This document shows, piece after piece, positions 23,575-35,452 of a stretch of 64,000 nt of DNA. Under the pieces are notes generated by a model. The model did not search any database, had not been told where the DNA came from, and saw only the letters and a program-made list of their open reading frames with translations. Positions within the stretch are counted from its first letter, which is position 1. Every line of letters begins with the position of its first letter. Where the stretch lies: contig OZ020486.1 of NCBI GenBank assembly GCA_963971405.1, forward strand, positions 6,037,419 through 6,101,418. Reading direction: 5' to 3'. Position numbers and translations under genes: made by a program. Origin of the DNA: Psococerastis gibbosa (taxonomy: Eukaryota > Arthropoda > Insecta > Psocodea > Psocidae).

Positions 23575-23740
23575 AGCTCACTCAAAGCCAAAGCCAGAAT
23601 TTTTCGGTTGGGGGGGGGGGGGTCCATCTGACCGGAGGTGAGGTAACCTCATTATTTGTAAAACTCCGTTCTAGTACTAATACGCTGCAAATATTGAGGG
23701 GGTCTGCACCCCCCTGAACCCTCCTCTGGCTACGGCCACT
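23575..23740. repeat. Short repeat with G tract and GGAGGTGAGGTAACCTC
   Basis: The same GTAACCTC-containing block occurs at about 30265-30330 and 52965-53040, each beside TAGCCAGA or a G tract. Confidence 0.6.
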
Positions 23741-23914
23741 CGTTTTTGAGCAAAGTAGAATTTCACATTTTACAGTAAATATTCATTGTAGAGTTAGAAA
23801 AAATATCATAGTCAGTTAGAAGAAATATTTCTCGAACAAATTGGTTCGATATTACGATGTTACGATATTGTAAGGTTACGTTTATGGATAAAGTTGGTAT
23901 GACGCCTTAGCAAC

Positions 23915-24066
23915 AGTTTTTTGTACAAGACAATTCTGAATACTGAAGACTTTATAGTCTTATTGTTCGCCTTTTGTTTTGTTTACAATAAAGTCGTATT
24001 TTCATTTCATTTCATTTCATTTCATTTCATTTCATTTCATTTCATTTCATTTCATTTCATTTCATT
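23915..24066 (+). mobile_element. Non-LTR retrotransposon 3' end with (TTTCA)n tail
   Basis: GACTTTATAGTCTTATTGTT, AATAAAGT, then about 13 units of TTTCA (23999-24066). The same 3' end recurs at 25228, 43326 and 60974. A short-repeat tail is typical of several LINE clades; no coding part is present. Confidence 0.75.
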
Positions 24067-24920
24067 ATTGTGGCCAATCGGTATTAGTGACGGTAACATA
24101 TCATCTAGATATCAACAAGTCGAGAAATATTTCTTCTAATGTGTTCTAGTATGTTTTCTACCTCTACAATGAAGGTTACTGTCAAATTCGGCTTTGTACA
24201 AAAACTAGTGGCGTTTGCGTCTACATTTAACTTAATTTTGACATAAACAGTTTTTGTATGCCATCTAAATAAAATCCATTAGACTGCGGCCACACACCAT
24301 TTATCAAAATGTAGAGGAACATTTCTTCTACTTCACGACATCACATCAATGACGGTGTGCGAGTGAAATTTCTCATGAAATTTGTGACGAAAAAAATGGA
24401 AAATGCGGGGCTCTTAACCAAGCACTGGAACGATTTATGTCTATTTATTAATTTTTATTTTATTTTATAATTTTCATCCATCTTTAGATTAACATTAAAA
24501 TTTCAACGAACCATCGCTAAATCATTGAGATAGGGGCATACAGATGCAATAAGGATACATTTTTATTAAGTGGTAAAAATGCTCTAAAAATTGAAAATAA
24601 GAGGGAGTACAATGGCTGTGCTGCAAGTCCCACAGATGATAAAATCTCATCGGGCTACAATCCTAATTTTCCATTTTCACAGTCATACTTTGTTTCGAGA
24701 TAAATTAATTTTTCTCCCAAAACATTAATAAAAAGTAATGTTTTCCTTTTCAAAAGTCTCCCTTTCCTTGGAGTGTACCTATAATATTATTTCCCCTATT
24801 TAAATTCCACCCCTTACAGTTAGTGACGGATCCAGCCCATTTGGCGGGGGGTCAAAATAGAAGAAACCTATGTACGTAGTATCGATTAAATATGAGAGTA
24901 ATTCATTAACTTACAATAGA
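24067..24920. other. Intergenic, nothing recognised
   Basis: AT-rich single-copy-looking sequence; no gene, RNA or repeat identified. Confidence 0.4.
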
Positions 24921-24924
24921 TTTC

Positions 24925-25146
24925 AGGACATGTAGAGTTGTGGAACAGACTCTGAATTTCACCCGAAAGGTTGTTGGTTTGGGTCCTGTACTATTGCATT
25001 TTCTGGCCATGCTTCGGAGAGCATGTAAAGCAGGCGGTCCCGGGCTTTCCTATTTGAGTGAAAGAGAGGGCTTTATAGCCCTATCTCCGCTAGGTTGGCG
25101 TAGTAATAGAACAAAAAGTCATTATTTATTTATTTATTTACTAAAT
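24925..25146 (+). mobile_element. tRNA-derived SINE (family A)
   Basis: Contains CACCCGAAAGGTTGTTGG followed by a B-box-like stretch, then TTCTGGCCATGCTTCGGAG and CAGGCGGTCCCGGGCTTTCC, with a tail of TTATTTAT repeats. Other copies: 31945, 50731, 51290, 57815, 59375 and 60490. Confidence 0.75.
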
Positions 25147-25227
25147 TTGGGTGGGGGGGGGGCAGCTACACTCCCTGCCCCCCCCTATATCGGTCTATAT
25201 ACTTACAGTAGGTAGTCTATTGTAGGA

Positions 25228-25336
25228 TTGTAAGGTTAGCATGAAAACAAGACTTTTTAGTCTTATTGTTCGCCTTTTGTTTGCAATAAAGTAGTTTTTT
25301 CATTTCTTTTCATTTCATTTTCATTTCATTTCATAT
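25228..25336 (+). mobile_element. Non-LTR retrotransposon 3' end with (TTTCA)n tail
   Basis: GTTAGCATGAAAACAAGACT through CAATAAAGTAG, then a TTTCA-type tail; matches 23915 and 43326. Confidence 0.75.
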
Positions 25337-27034
25337 ATACCAACAAAAATGACCTTACTTTAAACCACCTTATAATAGGGTGTATGTAATAGTCCTCTAG
25401 CAATTGAGTGGAACACATCTTTATAACTTAAGTATTAACATAAGTGAAAAACATAAACCAACCTAATTCGGGGTGATCCAGGGGTGGCCAATGTGTACGG
25501 CCGGCATCCTCTTAAGCTGAAAAACGGTGAAGTTTTGTAAATCGGGGTGAATACTGTTTAAATTACATTTTTCTCAGCGTGTGTAAACGTGCCAATAAGA
25601 AAAGCTTAAGAAGTACAAAATGCAATTTAGAAAATTAAGCTTAGTAACCTAGAAAATTCAATGTTTAGGCACAAAATGGCGGTGAAAGCCATTGTTGTTC
25701 TCGTTACAATGGCGGTTATAGCCTTATAGTTTACAGTTAAACGATTTTTTGGCAATCATTTCATCAAAGGTAGAAAAATTTCGATGTTTCGTTCTTTTCA
25801 ATTGCTGGTCCGACCGTATGATGTGTACAATATGTACACTATGATACATAATAGCGCCCCCTAACCCCCCTCCCTATCTCCTACCGGAAAACCCAAGTCG
25901 AAGGCCCCCCCACCCACTTGTAAATTGCGGTTACATAATCCACGAATTCAGATGAAATTAGCCATTTAGCAGCGTTTTCCCATAAGTAAACCCTTTGCCC
26001 GCATTCCCATCAGTAAGCCGCCCCGTCTTCTTCGACTGTACCCTACTCACATTTCCATACATTCACCATTATTTATAATTGACTGAGTATTACCAACTAA
26101 GCAACTAATCCTGTGGATTGCGGTATGACATCTCAGGGATTACCAACTGAATGGCTTGTTATATTATATAGCTTCTTACACAGATTTGATTTCAGCACTG
26201 GTGCCAACGGAGACGAGATGAAATTTTATAGTGTCTGTTTTTGCGACTCTATTCTTGCCTTGGGGAAGTGTTGGCTTTTTTTTTTTTTTAAGAAAAAGAT
26301 AAATCGCATACAGGCGTTTCTTTTTCTCTGAGACTATTAGGCATTACTCAGAAGCTCAGCTACTTTGAAGACACCCAATAAATGAAAATGTCTTTAGGAG
26401 ATTCATCTTCCTATTGCGATAGCGACCAATGTTCGACTTTCCGAAAATTGTAGGTATATCGATTTTAGGAAACACTAACTTCCGTAGATATTATCCGATT
26501 TTGATGAAACTTGGCACAAAAATTGATCATTGATCGAGTTTGTTAACCAGTTAACCACTTTACATGATGGTGGCCGATTGAAACCTCATATAATTCATAT
26601 CTCAGTCAATATTGGTCGCTGAGGAATGAATTAAAATCTGACTGAAATTATCATCTACGATAAAGGTAATCTACACTTTCACGACAAATTATCTTTCATT
26701 TTAAGATGACATCCAGTCAAAGTGAAAATAATTTGATAAGTCAAAGTTCACAGTCGGCATTGTGGTTCAAAATTTGGAACACAAGAGTGTTTTGTGTGTT
26801 GATGGTGTGGTCGGGAAAATAATGAAGTATTTTGTATTTTTATTGCATACATAGCGTTGGTAGTGTAGATGAAAAGCAGGGTCTGCGGAATCTCCCCACA
26901 CCTGATCGGCCAGAGCCGAAAGTGATTTTTTTCTAAAGCTTGGAATTACTTGTTTTAATTTAAATTTTTGGCTCACTTGACTATGACATAAGGTCGAAAC
27001 CGGTTGAGTTTTTGTGTTTTATATACTATTTACA
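25337..27034. other. Intergenic, mostly unassigned
   Basis: A SINE-like CTCAGCTACTTTGAAGAC piece ends at about 26375. CATTTTGATGAAACTTGG-like sequence lies near 26500. A segment at 26870-26960 resembles parts of 3520-3610 and 60180-60240. No gene recognised. Confidence 0.45.
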
Positions 27035-29058
27035 AGATATAATATTTTCAATAATAAGACACCCCAATACCCACCGTACAGAACATTTCAGAGGGTGGGC
27101 AAGGATGACCTAAGTTAGTAATTATAAGTAAGCAAACGTTTATTGAAACATAAAACAATTAATCCACAATAATTGTAGGATTGCCCAATATAGGCAGACA
27201 GAGACAGAGATATAATATTTTCAATAATAAGACACCCCAATACCCACCGTACAGAACATTTCAGAGGGTGGGCAAGGATGACCTACGTTAGTAATTATAA
27301 GTAAGCAAACGTTTATTGAAACATAAAACAATTAATCCACAATAATTGTAGGATTGCCCAATATAGGCAGACAGAGACAGAGATATAATATTTTCAATAA
27401 TAAGACACCCCAATACCCACCGTACAGAACTTTTCAGAGGGTGGGCAAGGATGACCTACGTTAGTAATTATAAGTAAGCAAACGTTTATTGAAACATAAA
27501 ACAATTAATCCACAATAATTGTAGGATTGCCCAATATAGGCAGACAGAGACAGAAATATAATATTTTCAATAATAAGACACCCCAATACCCACCGTACAG
27601 AACTTTTCAGAGGGTGGGCAAGGATGACCTAAGTTAGTAATTATAAGTAAGCAAACGTTTATTGAAACATAAAACAATTAATCCACAATAATTGTAGGAT
27701 TGCCCAATATAGGCAGACAGAGACAGAGATATAATATTTTCAATAATAAGACACCCCAATACCCACCGTACAGAACTTTTCAGAGGGTGGGCAAGGATGA
27801 CCTAAGTTAGTAATTATAAGTAAGCAAACGTTTATTGAAACATAAAACAATTAATCCACAATAATTGTAGGATTGCCCAATATAGGCAGACAGAGACAGA
27901 GATATAATATTTTCAATAATAAGACACCCCAATACCCACCGTACAGAACATTTCAGAGGGTGGGCAAGGATGACCTACGTTAGTAATTATAAGTAAGCAA
28001 ATGTTTATTGAAACATAAAACAATTAATCCACAATAATTGTATGATTGCCCAATATAGGCAGACAGAGACAGAGATATAATATTTTCAATAATAAGACAC
28101 CCCAATACCCACCGTACAGAACTTTTCAGAGGGTGGGCAAGGATGACCTACGTTAGTAATTATAAGTAAGCAAATGTTTATTGAAACATAAAACAATTAA
28201 TCCACAATAATTGTAGGATTGCCCAATATAGGCAGACAGAGACAGAGATATAATATTTTCAATAATAAGACACCCCAATACCCACCGTACAGAACATTTC
28301 AGAGGGTGGGCAAGGATGACCTACGTTAGCAATTATAAGTAAGCAAACGTTTATTGAAACATAAAACAATTAATCCACAATAATTGTAGGATTGCCCAAT
28401 ATAGGCAGACAGAGACAGAGATATAATATTTTCAATAATAAGACACCCCAATACCCACCGTACAGAACTTTTCAGAGGTTGGGCAAGGATGACCTACGTT
28501 AGTAATTATAAGTAAGCAAATGTTTATTGAAACATAAAACAATTAATCCACAATAATTGTAGGATTGCCCAATATAGGCAGACAGAGACAGAGATATAAT
28601 ATTTTCAATAATAAGACACCCCAATACCCACCGTACAGAACTTTTCAGAGGGTGGGCAAGGATGACCTACGTTAGCAATTATAAGTAAGCAAATGTTTAT
28701 TGAAACATAAAACAATTAATCCACAATAATTGTATGATTGCCCAATATAGGCAGACAGAGACAGAGATATAATATTTTCAATAATAAGACACCCCAATAC
28801 CCACCGTACAGAACTTTTCAGAGGGTGGGCAAGGATGACCTACGTTAGTAATTATAAGTAAGCAAATGTTTATTGAAACATAAAACAATTAATCCACAAT
28901 AATTGTAGGATTGCCCAATATAGGCAGACAGAGACAGAGATATAATATTTTCAATAATAAGACACCCCAATACCCACCGTACAGAACTTTTCAGAGGGTG
29001 GGCAAGGATGACCTACGTTAGTAATTATAAGTAAGCAAACGTTTATTGAAACATAAAT
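27035..29058. repeat. 12-unit tandem array, 173-bp period
   Basis: Units start at 27035, 27209, 27382, 27555, 27728, 27901, 28074, 28247, 28420, 28593, 28766 and 28939; the last is truncated after TATTGAAACATAAA. Each begins GATATAATATTTTCAATAAT and ends GGCAGACAGAGACAGA. Units differ at only a handful of positions (ACATTTC/ACTTTTC, AAGTT/ACGTT, AAACG/AAATG, TAGG/TATG), so homogenisation is recent. No ORF spans it. Confidence 0.97.
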
Positions 29059-29217
29059 TTTTTTTAAAATGAAACTTTTAAATTACCTACCTTATAGGCA
29101 TCGTCTACAGATAATTCCTGCTCTGCACAACTGATAGCTTATGCCCTATATTTCAATGATGTAACTTAATTCAATATTAAATTAATAATACAATATTTTA
29201 GTGTGTTGAAACCGGCT
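29059..29217. other. Spacer after tandem array
   Basis: No feature seen. Confidence 0.4.
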
Positions 29218-29455
29218 ATGTAACTGCCTTCACGGCCGGAGTCAAATGAAGAACCAGTAGAATCCGGGCTGATGGGCCGTGGTCGAATTGAAAGTGAACT
29301 TCCAAACGTTTCGTCAACATCTGCGGTCGACATCTTCAGTGACCGAAGTCTACGCAGCGCCACTGAAGATGTCGACCGCAGATGTTGACGAAACGTTTGG
29401 ATGTTCACTTTCAATTTGACCACGGCCAATCAGCCCGGATTCTACTGGGTCTTCA
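29218..29455. repeat. Fold-back with GTCGACATCTTCAGTG arms
   Basis: Arms carrying GTAGAATCCGGGCTGATGGG, AAACGTTTCGTCAACATCTG and GTCGACATCTTCAGTG are inverted around a short loop at about 29341-29358. The outer end also occurs at 35085-35245 and 21540. The inner part is discussed as a hammerhead-like motif. Confidence 0.85.
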
Positions 29456-30590
29456 TATAGTCCAGTTCTCTTACAAATGGTCTACCCCCTCTCGTGCAAT
29501 GAAAATCTACATAAAAGGAAAATCAAGTTGCAGAATAATATAAAAAAAAAAAACGGCAGCAATATAAATATTTCGGACAAGAGTGGGGGGGGGGGGCGTG
29601 GAAGGCGAGCGTGGTAATAACTACAAAGGTTTCATTCTTACTCTTATTGAATTTTTATGGCTTTCTATTTTCAAGCAATTTTAATAAAAATACACCGTCC
29701 AGTCTGCATATTCATCATAAGAAAACGTACGGTCAAATGTAAACTCAACTGTCGACCGTATTTACAAATGTTAAACTAGCAAATAAATTTAATTTAATAC
29801 ATTCAAACTTCCTTTGTATAGCAGAAAAATGACAAACATGTTCATTCCTTGAGAATTTTCCGGATGGTGCACATTAAGAAGAACTAGTTTACCGCTTCTT
29901 AGATGTGGTAGAATAGGTCTTCATATTTATTTTGTATTCATAGTTTTCCATCGTGTTTTATACGCGCACGGTATTGTAGCGTCATTCTTTTTTCCAATTG
30001 AGTTTTCATATACAAATTTATGTTTATTATAGTATTATTGACTTTAAATGCGTTGACTTGCATCGTACGTTGTGGAATAGGCTTCCGTATAATTAACAGC
30101 TGGGATGCCCACAAAAAATCGTATATAATATTGTAAAACAGTGCACATCAATTCCACATTTCACAGGATTTATCAAGAGGGACCAAAAAATGATTAAGAA
30201 AATGCCATACTAGTATCCGGAAGGTACACACCTCCTCAGACAGTCACCTGCAGGGGGTCCCAAGGCCGTAGCCAGACATTTTCCATTTGACGTCACCGGA
30301 GGTGAGGTAACCTCCATGTTATATTTAAAAGTCCATTCTAACAAGTGTACGCGGCAAATATTTCGGGAGAGGTCCGGACCCCCGGATCTCCCCTCTCGCC
30401 ATGGCCTTGTGGGGTCCTTACATCCCTACGTCCATGGGAATGAGGATACTGACAAACTAGTGAAAGTGGGGTGTTTACGACCTCAACCTCTGCATTCCCG
30501 CACCTTCTCCAGCTCCAGCACAATTTGTGGAAACATTTGAGAAGCCACCACATAATTATTCCTGGAAAGCAAAAGCAGTATAGAGGATTT
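29456..30590. other. Intergenic with GTAACCTC repeat piece
   Basis: A G tract near 29585. At 30265-30330 a TAGCCAGACATTTT / CCGGAGGTGAGGTAACCTCC block matches 23608 and 52965. No gene. Confidence 0.45.
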
Positions 30591-30975
30591 AGGCGCCCAT
30601 TCCATTGACCGGCTAGGGCCATTTCCAAAACCAGTGACGTGGTAGCAGACATTCAAGACTTAGGTTGCGTTTCCACCGATCTCGCATTGCAGAATGCAAA
30701 TGACATTGACGGAAATTAGAATTTTTCTTTTTATTAAATCTATTAAAATGTTTGTACTTAACATATCCCATGACGCCATTTTTTTATTTTAGTTTATTTG
30801 TTTGTGATTTTACTGTATGGTCATTGATCAATTTTAACTATGGCATAGAGGAAAATAAACATTTCCGTCAATTCTGCAATGCGAGGTCGGTGGAAACGCC
30901 ACCTAAGTCTTGAATGTCTGCTACCACGTCACCGTTTTGGGAAATAGCCCTAGCCGGTCAATGGAATGGGCACCT
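30591..30975. mobile_element. Fold-back MITE, GGCG family, full length
   Basis: 385 bp, starting AGGCGCCCATTCCATTGACC with the complement ending at 30975. GTGACGTGGTAGCAGACATT lies in the left arm and its inverse in the right. The loop includes TTAACATATCCCATGACGCC. Non-coding. Confidence 0.9.
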
Positions 30976-30999
30976 TAGCAGACACTAGACTAGTCGGAC

Positions 31000-31075
31000 T
31001 TGTGAGCCAGCGGTTGAGACGACGCCCCGGTTGGGCGTTGATCGTGGGTTTTTATCCTACAAAGTCCACAGTTTT
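31000..31075 (+). repeat. Degenerate tRNA-like SINE head
   Basis: TGAGCCAGCGGTTGAGACGA, GCCCCGGTTGGGCGTTGATC and GTGGGTTTTTATCCT parallel the better preserved copy at 48800-48870; the B box is mutated. Confidence 0.55.
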
Positions 31076-31364
31076 TTCTAACTACCTGGCTGTAAATGCC
31101 GAAGACGCAGGAGCAACCGTCTTTCCCTGAGACCCTGAGGGGCGGAGGCACTAGGGAGGCGGCCGGGGGGGGGGGGGGGGTGGAGCGAGGTAGCGTTTGG
31201 AGTGAGAACAGCGAGAGATTAAGCCGGCTGGAGTTGCAGGACATAAAACCAGCGATAAGAAAACTAATAGCCCTCTCTCAATGGAAGAGAAACGACTGGA
31301 AAGGTGGTTGCGATAGGATCGATTATCCTGCCAAACTACTGTACATCGGGCTGTACTCATGTTT

Positions 31365-31625
31365 ACCCACTTCTTCTTCTTCCAATGCCTCTTCTATCAA
31401 AGATTGGCGACCATCATGGCAATCAATTGTCGCCATGACAACTAATTGTAATACAGTGGTTTCCCGTTGCCTTCTGCATCCTTGTCCCGTTGACTCTTCA
31501 TTGAGTTCCTCCGCCTTCGGGACCAATTTCCCCAACCCCGGGACAAAAGAGCGCCCTGCACAGAAAAGACTGTGCTTTTCGCTTATCCAGGCTCAAACTC
31601 GGTCCTTTATAAATAAATTAATATT
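31365..31625 (+). mobile_element. SINE-like element, ATGCCTCTTCTATC family
   Basis: Starts TTCTTCTTCTTCCAATGCCT and runs through GTTTCCCGTTGCCTTCTGCA, a CTTCATTGAGTTCCTCC block and CAGGCTCAAACTCGGTC. A close copy is at 58355-58580; complements at 5720-6100. Confidence 0.75.
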
Positions 31626-31944
31626 GACCTTTTTGGTTCTATTACTGAGCCAACCTAGCGGAGATAGGGCGCAAAAGTCTATTTTATATGAATTTGTACA
31701 GAACTAACTACCTACAAGAACTCGGACTTAATAGAATGCTGACCAGGTGTAATATTCTTAACCAGAAGTATAACATAGATATTTCCCCATGAATCAGTAA
31801 ATAGCATTAGGAGGAAAGCCTTACAACATGCGTTTTAATACCTTATGTACTGTTATTATTCCACTTCTTGTAACAACTTTGTCAAAATTGGTAAACTTTG
31901 TAAAATTATAATATTTATTTATTTAAAAAAAAAAAAAAAAAACT

Positions 31945-32085
31945 GTTATACTCAACTTGGAAAGTCCGAGACCGCCTGCTTTACATACCCTCCGAAGCAT
32001 GGCCAGAAAATTTAGCAAGTGTGGGACTCGAACCAACAACCATTCGGGTGAAAGAAGTCGGAGTGTGTACCACTACTTTACAAGT
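31945..32085 (-). mobile_element. tRNA-derived SINE (family A)
   Basis: On the minus strand, GGTTCGAGTCCCACAC forms a good B box (GGTTCGAGTCC). It is followed by TCTGGCCATGCTTCGGAG and GTAAAGCAGGCGGTC, with a poly-A/T run at the 3' end. Confidence 0.75.
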
Positions 32086-32089
32086 CCTG

Positions 32090-32215
32090 ACTTTATCTGT
32101 TCAGTCGCCTTACGCGTTTCCATCTTCACCACGAAGTTACAGATTAGAGATTCTCGCGTCTTTGCCTCTGAGACCGTAAGACGTTACCCAGAAACTCAGC
32201 TACTTTGAAGAGAAC
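32090..32215 (+). mobile_element. SINE-like element, CTCAGCTACTTTGAAG family
   Basis: TGTTCAGTCGCCTTACGCGT, GCGTCTTTGCCTCTGAGACC and CTCAGCTACTTTGAAG in order; complement at 5575-5705. Confidence 0.65.
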
Positions 32216-32354
32216 TATCTACTAGTCTTGCGTAACTCTGCTTATTTCTTTGATTTAAGTCCGGACTGATGTCAAAGAAACGTATATGTCGACCTAAATG
32301 ACTAAGCTAGCATAATGGGATGATGACTTCTGGGAGGTCCACAAAACCGTTGGA

Positions 32355-32495
32355 AGGCTGAACTTTACACCAACCTCTTCGAGTTGGGAGTCTGTAGATG
32401 GTGGAGCGTTTTAAAAAACCGAAGTGACTGGAGGAGTGTTGTTGAGCGGGCCTGTAAGGGCTGTGTAGCCAGAAAAATAGAAGAAGAAGAAATTG
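32355..32495 (+). pseudogene. Non-LTR retrotransposon ORF 3' end with GAAGAA tail
   Basis: CTTCGAGTTGGGAGTCTGTA, GATGGTGGAGCG and TGGAGGAGTGTTGTTGAGCG parallel the copy at 62000-62325, which encodes an RT C-terminus. The tail is (GAA)n. Confidence 0.65.
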
Positions 32496-32694
32496 TCTGG
32501 TTGTACCGGCGGTGAACTGACTCCACCGGGCTTATGAGCAAATAGGAATCATTACGGGTTTTTTGTACAAAGTCAATTTCCACCAGAAAATATAGCGATC
32601 ATAGAGCCGTCAAAAATATTCATTCAATTAGAAAAAACTCACCTCTACATTTCGATACATGACATGTGGCCTTCACTAACACGATTAAAAAAAA

Positions 32695-32890
32695 AAAAGT
32701 TAATCGCATACAAACAATTTAATGAATGTATCCGATTGACCTCTTCAGTCGCCTCTGACAGAATCCCTCTCTGTAGGTTATGACCCGTGTTACGACACGT
32801 CTCCGATCGCATGGCGTGTAAAGACTCGCACAAGTGCAAGCACGTTACCCCCTGGCCATCGAAGTCGATTGAATTGCCCGCATCATTCGT
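32695..32890 (+). mobile_element. SINE-like repeat, TTACGACACGTC family
   Basis: ATCGCATACAAACAATTTAA, TTACGACACGTCTCCGAT and CGCACAAGTGCAAGCAC match 10690-10880. Confidence 0.65.
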
Positions 32891-32931
32891 TTTGTACAAA
32901 TCAAATTCAATAATTATTGTATGGTACGTCT

Positions 32932-33421
32932 TAGGCGGGTATTCCACATACGTACATCGTCAATGAAAATTATGAAATTGAAGGACATTTCAATTTTTCA
33001 TTGATGGCGGCCATTCCACATGTTTTTTTCAAAAATTGACAATTTTCTATTGAAACGTATGGGCCAAATTTTTTAAATTTGTTTGCATTTGTTTTTTGAA
33101 ATTTTGTTTGTATTTGTTTTCTTCGTATACTTATTATTTTTAATAAAACCTAATAATAGTAGGAGATCCGTAAGATCGACCTTCACCGATCTGTTTAATG
33201 GATGAAAACTGTTTTTAAAAAAAATCAATTAAAATAATTGTACTTGACACACTTGACTTATCACATGACGCCATTTTTTAATTTTAGTTTGTTTGTTTGT
33301 GATTTTACTCTATGATCAATTGATCATTGATCAATTTTAACAATGGCATAGAGTAAAATTGAAATGTCCTTCAATTTCATAATTTTCATTGACGATGTAC
33401 GTATGTGGAATACCCGCCTTA
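32932..33421. mobile_element. Fold-back MITE, TAGGCGGGTATTCCAC subfamily
   Basis: Long inverted arms contain TACGTACATCGTCAATGAAA and TTGAAGGACATTTCAA. The loop shares ATGACGCCATTTTTTAATTT and CATAGAGTAAAATTGA with the GGCG family, so the two families share an interior. Confidence 0.85.
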
Positions 33422-34519
33422 TCAAATATCAAAATGCTCAGAAAAGTATCTTCTATTGTCTCCTGATTATTGACTACTCCACGGACCACAGTCGATCATT
33501 TCATGAAATTCCAACACCATAATAATAATGCCCTGAAGGACTTTTTATGGCCTTAGACCTACTGATGACCCATGGGCCCAAATTGAGGCCTGGGCCCGAC
33601 TACAGAAAACACTACTAACTAGGCCTACTTATCCATTCGTCCCTACTCCAATGCCAACGACCCCATAGATTTTGGACATTATTTGTATTGTTTGCGTATG
33701 AATTTTGGGCCATTTTCAAACTGGTATAACTTATGCCTTACGGCACTGTATCGAGCATACATGCTCCTAATTTTTTATTAACTTTTTGTTTTTCTAATTT
33801 TATTTATTTATTTGCGTCGGCGATGAGTCATTCGGGCACAAATATAAACTCGCTTGAGCAATAGTATTTCTTAATCTTAGGGAAGCGCCGAACGGCCAAG
33901 AGGCAAGTGTACAGGGGAGAAGTAACCCCTTTCAATTGTATTATTATCTGGATCAAGTTATCGTTCCAAGTTACATAAACTTTGCTGGACCAATCGAATT
34001 ACCTGCGAACAAATGGAAAGCTCCGACTCAACAATGCGCGTTCTATTTCCGGTTCCCTTATCGCGCCACGTGACCGCCAGCTAACGCGGGAAATTCAAAT
34101 ACCTCGCCAATGGATTTATAGTATAATGACATTTGAAATAAATCTGAGATAAAGAAACAAAATGTAATGAATTTTGTTCAATTAGTGCTGAGCGAAGAAC
34201 TAAAGCCCTCTCTTGTAGTACTCAACCAGGATTTCAAGAGCCGAATCGCCGGTAGATGTGGGTGGCAAGAAAATGACGTCATTACCAATGCAACTGACGT
34301 CACATTTCGTCATTTCCGCCTCCGAAATTAAATACCTGCCTTCCTACCTATAATTGTGAAGTAGGTACCTAGTAGTCGCTTTACAATTATATGCACTTGA
34401 CCAGCAGGTAACAGGTTGAAGGGTGAAAAAACTTGCAAACAGGGTGTGAAACGTGCAAAAGCGTGGGCTATCAACATGGCTTGTATAATTGTATTGTATT
34501 GTACCTATTAATAGCAGAG
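33422..34519. other. Intergenic, nothing recognised
   Basis: No gene or repeat identified apart from low-complexity stretches. Confidence 0.4.
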
Positions 34520-34860
34520 GCGGTCCCTGACCTCAATAAAGGGGGAGGCACTTGTCGCCCCGGGAGAAATTTTTTGAAAAATAGGACTGAGATGGTGAGG
34601 TTTTACGCACTTTGAGAGCAATAAGTGTTATATATGACAAAGAATCAATAGAATTGTGGAGAGGGGGGGGGGCCCGGGGGTCTCCCCCAGGAGAAATCTT
34701 TTGTAAAATAGGGCTGAAATAGTGAGGTTTTGCGCATTTTGAGTGCAGTAACACTTAGATGTTAGAGGCAAAGAATATAACTGCTGTCCAAAGGGGGGGG
34801 GGGGGGCAATTGCCCGCAGTGCCGGTCGCTGCGTCCGCCTCTGATTAATAGTAGTGTTGC
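34520..34860. repeat. Tandem subrepeats of the GGGGTCTCCCC family
   Basis: Two consecutive blocks (TAGGACTGAGATGGTGAGGT, TTTTACGCACTTTGAG; then TAGGGCTGAAATAGTGAGGT, TTTTGCGCATTTTGAG) separated by G tracts, related to 21786-22226. Confidence 0.65.
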
Positions 34861-34904
34861 AATGATCAGTATTCGTGTTCGAAATAATACCATTGCGCAA
34901 TTTC

Positions 34905-35325
34905 CATGGGCGTAGCTAGGATTGGATCAAGAGGGGGGGGGGACACAAGTTCGAATAAATCGAGTGGTTTTCACGGGCTTGTCTGAAATTTTGTTGGAAT
35001 ATGAACATTTAAATATTATTCATTATTTTAACTTTAGCTTAAATTCTCCCCACTTCTTTACTCTGTGTAAATTAATCAAAGAAACCAATTCTGTAACTGC
35101 AAAGGCTTTCACGGTGGGAGTCAAATGAAGAATCAGTAGAATCCGGGCCGATGGGCCGTGGTCGATATGAAGTCAACTTATATACTCTCATTTTCAAACT
35201 TTCAGCCCGGATTCTCCTGGTTCTTCATTAAACCCACTTCTATCTAGTTTTAACTCATCAAATCTTTGAAGGGGGGACCCGCCCCCCTCTGCACCTCTGG
35301 CTACGTCCATAGCAATTTCCCACTG
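34905..35325. mobile_element. Repeat mosaic with AGTAGAATCCGGG fold-back
   Basis: Outer GCGTAGCTAGGATTGG and CTCTGGCTACGTCC resemble ends of a larger element. Inside, 35085-35245 carries TTTCACGGTGGGAGTCAAAT and CAGTAGAATCCGGGCCGATG, and the complement CAGCCCGGATTCTCCTGG, as at 29218. Confidence 0.6.
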
Positions 35326-35452
35326 TGCAATCAAGGCTGTGATGAGAGCGTGCTCAATTTTCTGGGCACAATACTAATTAAAACGTGCGAATGTGCTGTG
35401 CTAGCAACGGTATTTGTATTGTAGATAGAATGAAAAAATGAATTTAACGAAT

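Noticed and set aside
27035..29058. CRISPR-like array
   Set aside because: The entire 173-bp unit is repeated with no unique spacers, and the genome is eukaryotic; this is an ordinary tandem repeat.
29245..29300. Hammerhead using the CTGATGGG stretch at about 29268
   Set aside because: The required A after CUGAUG is missing and the 35085 copy reads CCGATGG, so this stretch is not a conserved ribozyme core.
31096..31707. 203-codon open frame
   Set aside because: It runs through two SINE-like families (tRNA-like head and ATGCCTCTTCTATC element) and a G tract; no domain or splice support.
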